Source: Aurifilum marmelostoma
Lineage: Eukaryota; Ascomycota; Sordariomycetes; Diaporthales; Cryphonectriaceae
Length of the DNA: 64,000 bases
Assembly: GCA_027559495.1 (NCBI GenBank)
Contig: JAMXSV010000006.1
Coordinates: forward strand, 1,736,001-1,800,000
Direction: 5' to 3'
In this document: in pieces, positions 1-9,253 of the stretch
How positions within the stretch are numbered: the first letter of the stretch is position 1
How the letters are laid out: every line of letters starts with the position of its first letter
Notes under the pieces: generated by a model
What the model was told of the DNA's origin: nothing
Databases searched by the model: none
Seen by the model: only the letters and a program-made list of their open reading frames with translations
Program-made: the position numbers and the translations under genes

Positions 1-1671
1 GCTCATGTTGCCCCTGATTCTCTGGTAGTCAAAAAGATCCTCGATGCTGCCGACAGCAGAGATGGCAATGTCCTGGTCCCAGATCTTCTTCTGCGCAAAG
101 GCCATGACATCCTCGGCGGACACGGCGTCGATGGTCCGCTCGATCTCGCCGGGGCTCATGCGGCGGCCGGTGGTGACGATCTGGCGGCCAATGTCCTCGG
201 CCAGGGCGGTGGTGCCGTCCAGAGACAGGAGGATGGAGGCCTTGAGCTGGGCCTTGGCACGCTCGGTCTCGGCCTCGGTCACAGACTGGCACAGGCGGGT
301 CCACTCTCGGATGGCAAAGTGGACGAGATCGTCGATGCGCTCCTTCTTGTCGGTAACGAGGTAGATGCCCCAGAGACTGTGTCACGCACACACGTTAGCA
401 GCTTTTCGGCATATCGTGACTCATATTGCAGTTTCAAGAGATAGCGGTAGGAGAGAAGCTTACCCGGTATCGCTGTAGCTGGTGGAGAAGCTCATGAAGC
501 TGTTGGCCAGGTCGTTCTTGTGGACGAAGCCGCTCAGCTTGCTGCCCTGGTGAGGGGCGTTGCCCATAGCCTTGTCATAGTTTCCAACGATAGCCTGGGC
601 GACCAGGGCAGTGAAGTAGTCGTCGTCGTTCCAGCTGACACCCTCGACAGCGATGGCAATGTTGGCGGTGGGGATGGTGTCGTCGCGTATCCGGACGTCA
701 GAGCCAATGAACTCGGGCTTCCTCTTGGACAGCAGGTAGGCGTGGGTCTCGGGAGACTTGGAGGGCAGCTTGGCAAAGTACTTGTCGGCCATCTCGACGA
801 GCTTCTCGTGGGGGATACCACCAGCGCCAACGAGGACCATGCGGTCGGCAGTGTAGTTGTGCTTGATGTAGTTGGAGAGCTCGGTCCTGGTGATGTCGCG
901 GATGTTCTCCTTGGGGCCCAGGATGGTGCGGCCGAGGGGCTGGTGCTGGAAGGCGGTGGCGTGCAGGTGGTCAAAGACAACCTCCTCGATCTGCTTCTCA
1001 ACCTCCTCCGACTCGCGCAGGATCACATCACGCTCGCGCTCGATGGCGGCCTCCTCGAGCTTGGAGTTCTGGAGGATATCGGCGAGGATGTCGACGCATT
1101 GTGGCACGTCCTCGTTGAGGGCCTTGGCAAAGTAGACGGTGTTCTCGCGCTGAGACTGCTGTCAGACACTACTACATTGATGACTCCCGAACGGAAGAAG
1201 AAGGGGAAGATCCCAGAGGTTCATCGTATGATGTGACGACATACCGAGGTGTAAGCGTTGAGGTGGGCGCCCATGTTCTCGATCTCAAGCTCGAGCTGCT
1301 GTTGTGTCCGGCTGGAGGTGCCCTATTTTTTTCCAAACAACAAGAAGAGTCAACAATACGTTTCTACAGACGCGCCCGACCGGCTCAATTGGGTCCGTAC
1401 CTTGAAGGCCAGATGCTCGAGGAAGTGCGCAGTGCCATTGTTCTCGGCCGTCTCAGCTCGCGAGCCCGCGTCGATCCACATGCCCACGGTGGAGGTCTGG
1501 GCGTACGGGGGAGTGTTGGGTGGCGACGGTGAGGCCATTCTTGAGGGTGGTGGTCTGGGTCTTGATGGGCGCAGAGACGGGGGTCGCAAAGGTGCGCCTC
1601 AACGGGGCCGAAGGGTATGCCCTCCGGGTGAGGCCCTTGGAAAGGTTGAGAGCGAGTCTCCGGGATGCCAT
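1..1671 (-). CDS. Mitochondrial processing peptidase beta subunit (partial, one-base frameshift)
   Basis: Catalytic beta subunit of the heterodimeric matrix peptidase that removes presequences from imported mitochondrial proteins (M16B family; yeast Mas1, Neurospora PEP). Model: complement(join(<1..376,464..1149,1245..1322,1401..1671)). All three introns are GT..AG and the phases agree. The N-terminus is Arg/Ser-rich with no acidic residue in the first 30 or so, as expected for a matrix presequence. The inverzincin motif HFLEH ends exon 1 (about residues 82-86), followed by [20 protein letters not shown] and [16 protein letters not shown]. The downstream [13 protein letters not shown] stretch holds the distal zinc-ligand region. 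Exon 1 is 271 nt, one base too long: a five-G run at 1507-1511 needs four to join HSP to [15 protein letters not shown]. The C-terminus leaves the window after the family-typical RIRGNMS, probably a few codons before the stop. Family assignment is very secure; whether the frameshift is real is not. Confidence 0.95.
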
Positions 1672-2023
1672 CTTTGCAGGCAGACGACGGGATCTGGCTG
1701 AAGGTCAGGTCGAGGGTTCTTTTTGACCTGGGCTGGGGTCGGGGAACAGCCTGGAGACCGGGCTTGATGGGTGGTGGTGGGTGGTTGGAGGTGTTGCAGG
1801 ATCGGGAATTGAGGCGTTTAATCGTCGTCCAAGAAAATCGACTCGACGTTTGCTCTTGTTCCGGCAAGCCGCGCCCACTTGAGCTTGGTCTGGTTGGCTG
1901 GTTTGCTGGCACCTGTTGGCTTGAGCTCCTCCAAAATCTGCCACTGCAGAGAAGGGTCGGTCGCCTCTTGGCCTGAGGCAGATCCTGACCCCTGCCCCGA
2001 TTACACCCGAATCATAGAGCTGT

Positions 2024-2030
2024 TGATTGG
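2024..2030 (-). promoter_or_regulatory. CCAATCA box, candidate HAP (CBC) binding site
   Basis: The plus strand reads TGATTGG, so the minus strand reads CCAATCA, the preferred fungal form of the HAP/CCAAT-binding-complex site. It lies about 350 bp upstream of the MPP-beta start on the same strand. HAP complexes commonly control mitochondrial genes, so the position makes sense, but a 7-mer can occur by chance. Confidence 0.35.
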
Positions 2031-2456
2031 TCGCGGTGCCGTCTGCTTAGTCATATTCTCAGCTTGGGTTTGTCCCAGCAGATGGGAAAACTGATGTCAC
2101 TGGCTGTGATTAGGTAATCTGAGCTCATCAGCTGTGAGTGGCCATGATTGCACCTTCTGTGGTTCGACTATCATAGTATGTACATTGTACATGGACAGGG
2201 CAGGCACACCACATACTACCATGTGGATGGCAGGACCATACCCCTCCTCATCCTGCCCTCCCACGGAAGGCTGCCCGCTGTACCGTCGAGCCTGCAGGAC
2301 GAGGTAAGTAGTAGTTGTTAGTACATGCTACTATTGTAGCAAGTCACACTGCTGCTCTCTCTTACCTAACAGTGAACACGATGTCATGAGGAGTTGCTGC
2401 TGCATTTCAACAGCTGCAGGATAGCCTGCGTGGTTCTATATTCCTTTTAAAATCTG

Positions 2457-2494
2457 CTTCTTCTTCTTCTTCTTCTTCTTCTTCTTCTTCTTCT
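2457..2494 (+). repeat. (TTC)n microsatellite
   Basis: About 12-13 uninterrupted TTC units, followed by a C/T-rich tract. It lies about 165 bp upstream of the GH36 start codon, where fungal promoters often carry pyrimidine tracts next to transcription start sites. Confidence 0.9.
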
Positions 2495-2660
2495 CCTCCC
2501 TCCTCTTGACGTAGCAACAGACGGTCGCCGCTCCTTGCCCTTCGTCTACTCCATAGTATCCTCGTTGCCTTTCCTTGTCTTCCCCTCCTCCTCCTCCTCC
2601 CCTCTTTATAGACTCCACAGTACCAGAATAAGATCCACCATCCAGGCTCAACCCTCCATC

Positions 2661-5566
2661 ATGAGTACCCCTGAGGAAGACTATGACGAGTCCATCTATC
2701 ACATCCCAAAACAGAGGAAGCGCGTCATAAAGGACATGGGGGCTTCTCTCTCAGTCTACCCTCCTCTGGGTCAGGTAACTCAGGTGCAGAGAGGAGATGT
2801 TGTGGTCACAGCCCTTCTTGAGGTCCCCTCAGACCAGGCACAGCAGCCCTGGGAGGTGGCTGTGTGGCACACAGCTGATCAAGATGCCTGGGTCGAGACC
2901 TCGCTGTCCCCTACCGATAAGGCGCCATCGACTCTGCAGAGCGTCGACAGCTCTGTGACCCGTCTCTGGTTCGAGGGTAAGGTGTCTGTGCAGCCACGGC
3001 TGAACTTCACAGTCAAGTTCAGGCACGGGTCGGACCAGCCTTGGAAATGGATCCGGGATGAGCAGGGCATGGCAGATGGGACAATCATTGTCACCAACGA
3101 CTTGACAGTTGGTGCCCTACCGGATGACTTTAGCAGCATCCTCGAGGGTTGTGATGACAGCGTCGAGATCAAGTCCCGCTCGTCTCAGTGCCCAGCGACA
3201 CGCCTCTGGGAGTTGACAGCCACTGCAGACGCTGCGAAAGGCGAGGACTCTACATTCACGACTGTGAGCCTGGGCCTGCCTTGGGGAGGCTTCCTCGGGT
3301 AAGCCTATATCTCCAACACCGTGTCCGGAGCTGCATCAGTCTCTACTCGCCAAGGTCTGGAAGGTGTTTGCTGACATTGCCACAGATGGTTCTCTCTGGT
3401 CCGCATCTGGGCCCCTTGGCTTGCACCAAGACATGGTAAAACCCACTTCTCGCTGGACAAGGACGCTATTCTCTCTGCATTTGTCAACTCCAAAGGTCAA
3501 CATCTCGTCCTCCTCGCAATTAGCGGTGTCAATGACGTGATGGCAACTTTTCGCAGTGACGAATCTGGCAACGTGCAGCTTCACCTGAGAAACGACAGTG
3601 AGAGTTCCGAGCCTGGTGCTGTATTGGCTGCTGTCGGCCACAGCTTCGAGAGCGCAAATGCGGCAGTTATGTATCATGCCCGCGCCTTGGTTGTTTCGAG
3701 CAAGAAATCGACTGGCGAATACGATGAGGAATTCAAGGCTCTTCAGGAAGGTGTAAAGCCCGAGTGGATGGAGAACTGGTACGACGGCTTGGGCTTTTGT
3801 GAGTACCAATATACCGCCTGACTCACAGTCGAGACCTCTTCTTGGGTCAATATTCACACTGACATATTTAAAGGCACCTGGAACGCTCTGGGTCAGAGGC
3901 TCACAGACGAGAAAGTTCTCAGCGCCGTTGACGAGTTGGCCAAGCACAACATCAAGGTCACTAGTCTGATCATTGATGACAACTGGCAGAACATTGACTA
4001 CAGGGGCGAGGGTCAGTTTCAGTACGGCTGGAACGATTTTGAGGTATCTTGTGCACAATTCTCCACTCCACGACCATGCTCGATAGAAATCTTTCTGACG
4101 GGCCCTTCTAGGCTGAGCCAAAAGCTTTCCCGAATGGCCTCAAGGACGTCGTCACCAAGATCAGGGATCGGCACCCTAATATTCAGCATGTCGCCGTGTG
4201 GCATGCTCTCTTGGGATACTGGGCAGGACTGTCTCCCGACGGCAATCTAGCCAAGAAGTACAAGACCGAAACCGTGGTGCGAGAGGATCAAAATCGCCGT
4301 TGGCTTCCATTGGGGGGCAAGATGACCGTGGTGGCCAAAGAGGATGTGCAGAAATTCTACGACGACTTCTACCGGTTCCTGTCATCGTGTGGCATTGATG
4401 GGGTGAAGACGGATGCACAATTCATGACGGACACCTGGGTGTCCGCCAAAGCACGACGGGAGCTCATCACAGAGTACCTGGACGCGTGGACAATCTCGTC
4501 TCTCCGGCATTTCAGCATCAAGTCCATCAGCTGCATGTCACAAACCCCAACCATCCTCTTCTATTCGCAGCTACCGCGTAACAGGCCCACTATCCTGTGC
4601 AGAAACTCGGACGACTTCTTCCCGGAGGTCCCCTCCTCGCACCCATGGCACATCTGGGCCAATGCCCACAACAGCCTGTTCACGCAGCACTTGAATATTC
4701 TGCCCGACTGGGACATGTTTCAGACCGTTCATGATTACTCGGGCTTCCACGCGGCTGCTCGATGCGTCAGCGGGGGACCGATCTACATCACTGATGCCCC
4801 TGGGTCTCACAATATGGATCTCATTAACCAGATGACCGGCATTACGACCCATGGGAAGACGGTCATCTTCCGGCCGAGCGTCTTGGGCCGCAGCATTGAC
4901 CAGTATGTCGACTATCATGACGAGGCACTGCTCAAGATTGGATGTTATCACGGGAGGGCCGTGACAGGAACGCCCATCGTAGGTGTCTTCAATATCTCTA
5001 TCCGTGCACTCACAGACATCATCCCGCTCGGACGATTCTCTGGTATTCTCGACTCGATGCACTACGTCGTCCGCGCGCACAACACTGGGTTGATCACGCC
5101 GCCGGTCCGCACAGACAGTCCCGCGTCCAAGCTCACTGTGTCACTCGACGTCCGAGGCTACGAGATCTTCACGGCCTACCCGCTCTCTCCTTTCGACAGC
5201 GAGACTCTCGGCCGCGTGTTCGTAGCCAACCTAGGCCTGCTAGGAAAGATGACTGGCGCGGCTGCCATTGTTAACAATGAGTTTGATTGGCTGGAGAACG
5301 GGAGAGTCCTTGTCGACACGAGCATAAAGGCCCTGGGCGTCCTTGGCATCTATATCTCGAAACTTCCCGAGATGAGCATCGAGGATGACTTCATGGCGAC
5401 CATCCAGGGACAGGTCATCCCGCCGCACACGGTCTCTGTGAGCAAGACGGCAAAGGAAGTCCTGGAGATTGATCTGGAGAAGGCCTGGAAGGAGATGGGG
5501 CTCAAGGCAGGCTGGGGCAATGAGATCGAGATCAAGGTGTACTTTAGCATCGACAAGGAGATATAG
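2661..5566 (+). CDS. GH36 alpha-galactosidase / raffinose synthase (Sip)-like protein
   Basis: Predicted glycoside hydrolase family 36 member of the raffinose-synthase/seed-imbibition type, acting on alpha-galactosides by hydrolysis or galactosyl transfer. Model: join(2661..3298,3386..3798,3874..4043,4112..5566), 891 aa, all junctions GT..AG and in phase. The N-terminal third is a beta-rich domain. The catalytic barrel follows, with SLIIDDNWQ in exon 3, then VAVWHALLGYWAG. GVKTDAQF carries the likely nucleophile Asp508, and RNSDDFFPEVP carries the likely acid/base at Asp574 or Asp575. SGGPIYITDAPGSHN is also family-typical. The C-terminal domain is beta-rich. There is no signal peptide, so the protein is probably cytosolic, unlike secreted GH27/GH36 alpha-galactosidases. 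The gene is convergent with its downstream neighbour, with only 173 bp between stop codons. The exact substrate cannot be read from sequence. Confidence 0.93.
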
Positions 5567-5739
5567 GCCTTTTTTTGTCGTCACGATGACGGTCGAATCA
5601 AAGTCTTCTCCGCCAGTAATGAATGTTACATGATCAGAATAAGTCAAAGGCTATGTAGGGTTTTCATTCGGTCTGTACCGTCTCTGCTAAACATTACTGC
5701 TCCTCCCGTCCGTCATGCACATCATGCCATTAACATCAA

Positions 5740-7261
5740 TCAGGCAGCCTGTGGCTCGATGCGCAGCTTCTTGGCCTCAAACGACACAGCCTCGCCAATA
5801 GTGTCTTTCAGGCTCTGCCGGGTCGGCTTCCAGCCAAGGTGCTTCCGCGCCCTGCTCGCGAAGCTCTTGGAGTTGAGGGCCCATGTCGCGGCGACGAAGC
5901 CAACCTCGTTTGTCAAGAACTCCATGGTCGAGGTCTCGACCTTGGGCTCGGCCATGAAGCCCTGCTTGACGAGCTCGTCGGCAACCCCTATCTCTGCGCG
6001 TCAGCATTCAAGTTTTGTATAGACATAATAAGGTGGTGGTAGACCCTTCTACAAAAAAAAGAAGAAGAAGAAAGAAAAAAGAGAACAAAACTCACACTTG
6101 GCCACATCCCCCCAGTTATGCGCCCCCGCCTCAACAAAATAATAGCCCCGCTCCCCAAAGACCTCCGGATCCCCCGCCGCGACCGGATCCTGCGCCGCCT
6201 CCACAAGCCTCACGACCAGGTCCGCCAGGTCAGACACGTGCACATGGTCCCACTCGGTCAAGCCCGTGTCCACGACGGGCACGAGCCCGTTGCGCAGCGC
6301 GACCTTGACCAGGTCGGGCACCTGGATCGACCGCGTGTTGACGGGGCCCCTGCCCGTGCCGTAGATGGTGGGCGGGCTGACGACGGCGGTGCGGACCGCG
6401 CTGCTGTTGGCGGCCAGGACGGTCTGGTCGATGCCGTGGTGGGGAGCGTCGTCGGGGAGGGTCAGGATCTTTTGTATGTCGGCTAGGTCGTCGTATTTCT
6501 CGTCTGGGTGGGGGGGCTGGCCGAAGCGTTTCTCGGCTAGGTCGCGCTGGGAGCGGAAGTGCGTTTAGTTTTTTGAGGGAGGGAAAGAGCGATATCTTCT
6601 CTGGGTGGGGGCGAAGGGGGCAGGTATGAGAAGGGGAGGAATAGGGGAGGAGGGAGGCATACAAAGATCAGCTCTCCTGTGCCGCTGATGTGGATCCAGT
6701 AGCCAGGCTTCTCAGCCGTGTGGCCTGCTTTGAGACCCTTGGCGATTGCCTGGGCAGAAGGAGCATCGTCTGCTGAGTTGGCTGTGTCTGTTGATGATAC
6801 AGATTGTCAGTCTGACAGCTCTCTGAGACGCACATATGAAGTCACCTCAAGATCAAGCCAAGACGCACGGATCACAATATCTGCCTCTGAAGCAGCCTTC
6901 TCTATAACAGCCGAGTTGTCCAGACTCCCGTAGACTAACTTGGCCTCGGGGTACTTGGCCCTGACCAGCTTGGCCCGCTCCTCGTCGCGGACGAGGTAGG
7001 TGTAGTCGTACTCTGGGTGTTTCTGCTGGAGGGCGTAGGTGATGTCGCCGCCGACGTAGCCTTTTGTAGTCAGTACAATTAGATCGTCATGAGCTTCTCA
7101 GTGAGAAAAAAAAAAATTGTCATATCCTCATGTAGAACTAGGAATGTGATTCTTGAGGAATATCTCACCGGTAATGCCAGTTCTGTTTCTTGTGTTAATG
7201 AAATGGCTGGCCTGTTTGGGGCAAGGGTGTTGTTCACTTACAGGAAGATCTTGGTAGCCAT
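5740..7261 (-). CDS. NAD(P)-dependent epimerase/dehydratase (extended SDR-like, yeast YLL056C-type)
   Basis: Nucleotide-sugar-epimerase-like Rossmann protein of unknown substrate. Model: complement(join(5740..5987,6096..6546,6663..6787,6869..7060,7169..7182,7242..7261)), 349 aa. The glycine-rich motif TGITGYVGG (TGxxGxxG) is assembled from exons 1, 2 and 3. Exon 1 codes only MATKIFL, exon 2 is 14 nt, and exon 3 continues GYVGGDITYALQQKHPEY. Later landmarks are ADIVIHTANSADDAPS, YWIHISGTGELIF, SPPTIYGTGRGPVN and TEWDHVHVSDLADLVV, all typical of this family. A canonical YxxxK catalytic pair is not obvious, so it may be atypical. All five introns are GT..AG and in phase. It is probably soluble; no targeting signal was seen. 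Comparison to YLL056C is from memory of the family. Confidence 0.88.
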
Positions 7262-8113
7262 GGCGGGTAGATGGATGATATGTGATAATGTATATATCTT
7301 TCCTCGTGTGAATTCCCAGGTTGGTAAGGTGTACAAACGTGTGAAGAATGTTGTTTCTGATAATGAAGAAGATGCAATGCCCAAGACCCAAACCGATCAT
7401 CAAGTTATTCTCCCCTCGTTATATATACATATGAACGTACATGCATGATGCCAGACAATTCGGCCGAGTCACGGTCCAAATCGCCTGGCCCACAGTTGTT
7501 GTTACTAAACCCTGCTTACGAATTGGGTTCGGGCTTACACACGATCAAGTCAAGGAGGATTTCCCCCCTCTCAAAAAGTCGTAGTAAGCACATCACATCA
7601 TCGGCCGAATCGTGGTAGCGGCTAGACAGTTTAACCGCTGTGAAGGATTCATAAGCACTACACTGCAGTCGGCAGACAGCCACACAGCAAAGTGACCTAA
7701 GGGATGGGGGGGGGATGGTGTGGAGGGTAAACGACCACGAACGATGACATGCTGCATCTGTGATGCAGACCAATATTGATTCCAGTCAGACAGCCGAAGT
7801 AATGAGCAGACTCGCGAGTGATGAGTGATCTTGCTACGATGGGAAGGTGGTGGAGGATAGAAACGATGCTGTTGCTAATATCCTCAGCCGATCGTTCCAA
7901 ATCATTCCAGGAGATGCTATCCACTAGGGTGCTGGATCAACTCGTATCGTCTCCGTTAGTCTGTGGACTGGGGGCTCCAAGTGGCAGAGCTTTGAGATAC
8001 AGGCGTCTATCGACCTATCCACGTCTCAGAAGTGGACAGTGACATGGAATTAACTTGAAAGTTCTGTTGCAGCAATTGAGGAGGGCCATTTGGTGGCGAC
8101 AAAACGCACCGAG
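7262..8113. other. Intergenic, no gene seen
   Basis: About 850 bp between the start of the epimerase and the stop of the next minus-strand gene. It must hold the promoter of the former and the terminator of the latter. Only short open frames without recognisable motifs are present, plus a short G run near 7706. Confidence 0.6.
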
Positions 8114-9253
8114 CTAGATATCGTCTGGTCGCCGGAAAGACCCATACCACGTGCCGTTCTCAAAGTGTTCCAAGATCTTGTCTTCCACTCCAAGCATCTC
8201 ATCCTTGACATAATCCTCCATCTCGATCTTCATGCCCGCTGCGCGGTCGTCCACCACATCCTCCAGGTCATTCCTACTTACCGCATCGGCCATGGCCTCA
8301 TCGATCCGCTCAGTCACGTCGTCTCTGAGCTGGTCAATCTGCTCGGCCACATGGGACATGATGCGCGCCTCCGTCTTCTCGAGCTCTGCGCAGACTACCT
8401 TTCGCACATCCTCGACCATGTCTTCCCTGAATACGTCGCGGATCAGTTCTCGCATCTGACCACGAAGCTGCTCACTCCTTTGTGCCAACACGGCTTTCTC
8501 GTCTACATCGGCTTCTGAAGGCGGGCTTTCCAGCCGACGTTTCTTAGAAGAAGAATGAACGGTTTGATCCTGCCTTGAGACTTCTGGTGGCCTCGACGGT
8601 CCGGCAGCCTCGTCGTAGGACGGAAGAGCCGGCTCGCTGTCATCACGTGTGAATGCATCGAGGTCTTCAATGACCACACCACCTCCACCTCGCCCGCCGT
8701 ACATGCGGCTGAGACTGGCGTGTTGGGCGCTCGAGGTCAACAGGCCGAGGGACGCAGCACTTGACAGGGCCTGAAGCTGTGCCGTGGACACTTCTCCCTG
8801 GGGGATGTGGATGGCTATGCTTGTCTGCGCGGCCAGGAATCGCATGTGAGCCAGCAGAGATGCATCTACATTGCTGCTGGCTCGTGGATATTGCTTTGGC
8901 CCGACAATCGATGCAGGCCTGCGCAGCGAGAGCCGCAAGCAGACAGTGCCTGGAGCAGAGCTCCCACAAAGTCTGGCAAGATCGGCGTTCCTGGTGGTCG
9001 ATCGATCTAGCGACAGAGTGTCGACCTGATCGGGGTCGATAAAGATATATACGAGCAGATTTTCTTTAGGGGCAAGCGGGAGCCGCAGCTTGAAAAAGGC
9101 AGTGTTCGACGCAGGGTCGAAGTAGAGGTAGAGATGACATGATATGTACGATACGACTCGTGACGATTCCTCGGCCGTGGGACCCTCCACCACCACCCGA
9201 GTGGCACGGAGGTCAACGGCATTGTGCGGTGAAGTCGCGGGCCCGGAAACCAT
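8114..9253 (-). CDS. Hypothetical protein with C-terminal coiled coil and NLS-like motif
   Basis: Single-exon open frame of 379 aa; I do not recognise a named domain. Residues 1-195 look like a folded beta/alpha domain (LPLAPKENLLVYIFIDPDQV, then an alternating hydrophobic/basic region). Residues 196-250 are a disordered Ser/Pro/acidic linker containing LPSYDEA and a basic SSKKRR cluster that could act as a nuclear localisation signal. Residues 251-365 are strongly charged and heptad-like (RGQMRELIRDVFREDMVEDV, AEQIDQLRDDVTERIDEAM), so a long coiled coil or helical bundle is likely. The C-terminus is ENGTWYGSFRRPDDI. The length, clean frame and orderly domain layout argue for a real gene. A role in nuclear protein-protein contacts is only inference. 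The start is the first ATG in frame. Confidence 0.72.
   Translation of the reverse strand: MVSGPATSPHNAVDLRATRVVVEGPTAEESSRVVSYISCHLYLYFDPASNTAFFKLRLPLAPKENLLVYIFIDPDQVDTLSLDRSTTRNADLARLCGSSAPGTVCLRLSLRRPASIVGPKQYPRASSNVDASLLAHMRFLAAQTSIAIHIPQGEVSTAQLQALSSAASLGLLTSSAQHASLSRMYGGRGGGGVVIEDLDAFTRDDSEPALPSYDEAAGPSRPPEVSRQDQTVHSSSKKRRLESPPSEADVDEKAVLAQRSEQLRGQMRELIRDVFREDMVEDVRKVVCAELEKTEARIMSHVAEQIDQLRDDVTERIDEAMADAVSRNDLEDVVDDRAAGMKIEMEDYVKDEMLGVEDKILEHFENGTWYGSFRRPDDI

Larger units (their letters stand above)
1672..2660. promoter_or_regulatory. Divergent intergenic region between MPP-beta and the GH36 gene
   Basis: The 989 bp between two start codons pointing away from each other must hold both promoters. 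It contains a CCAAT-type site nearer the MPP side and a long pyrimidine (TTC) tract just upstream of the GH36 start. I saw no further coding sequence here; the open frames on both strands are short and lack recognisable motifs. Confidence 0.6.

Noticed and set aside
520..1236. 238-codon plus-strand frame opposite MPP-beta
   Set aside because: It is the antisense shadow of a conserved, codon-biased exon; its Val/Gly/Leu/Asp-rich translation has no motif.
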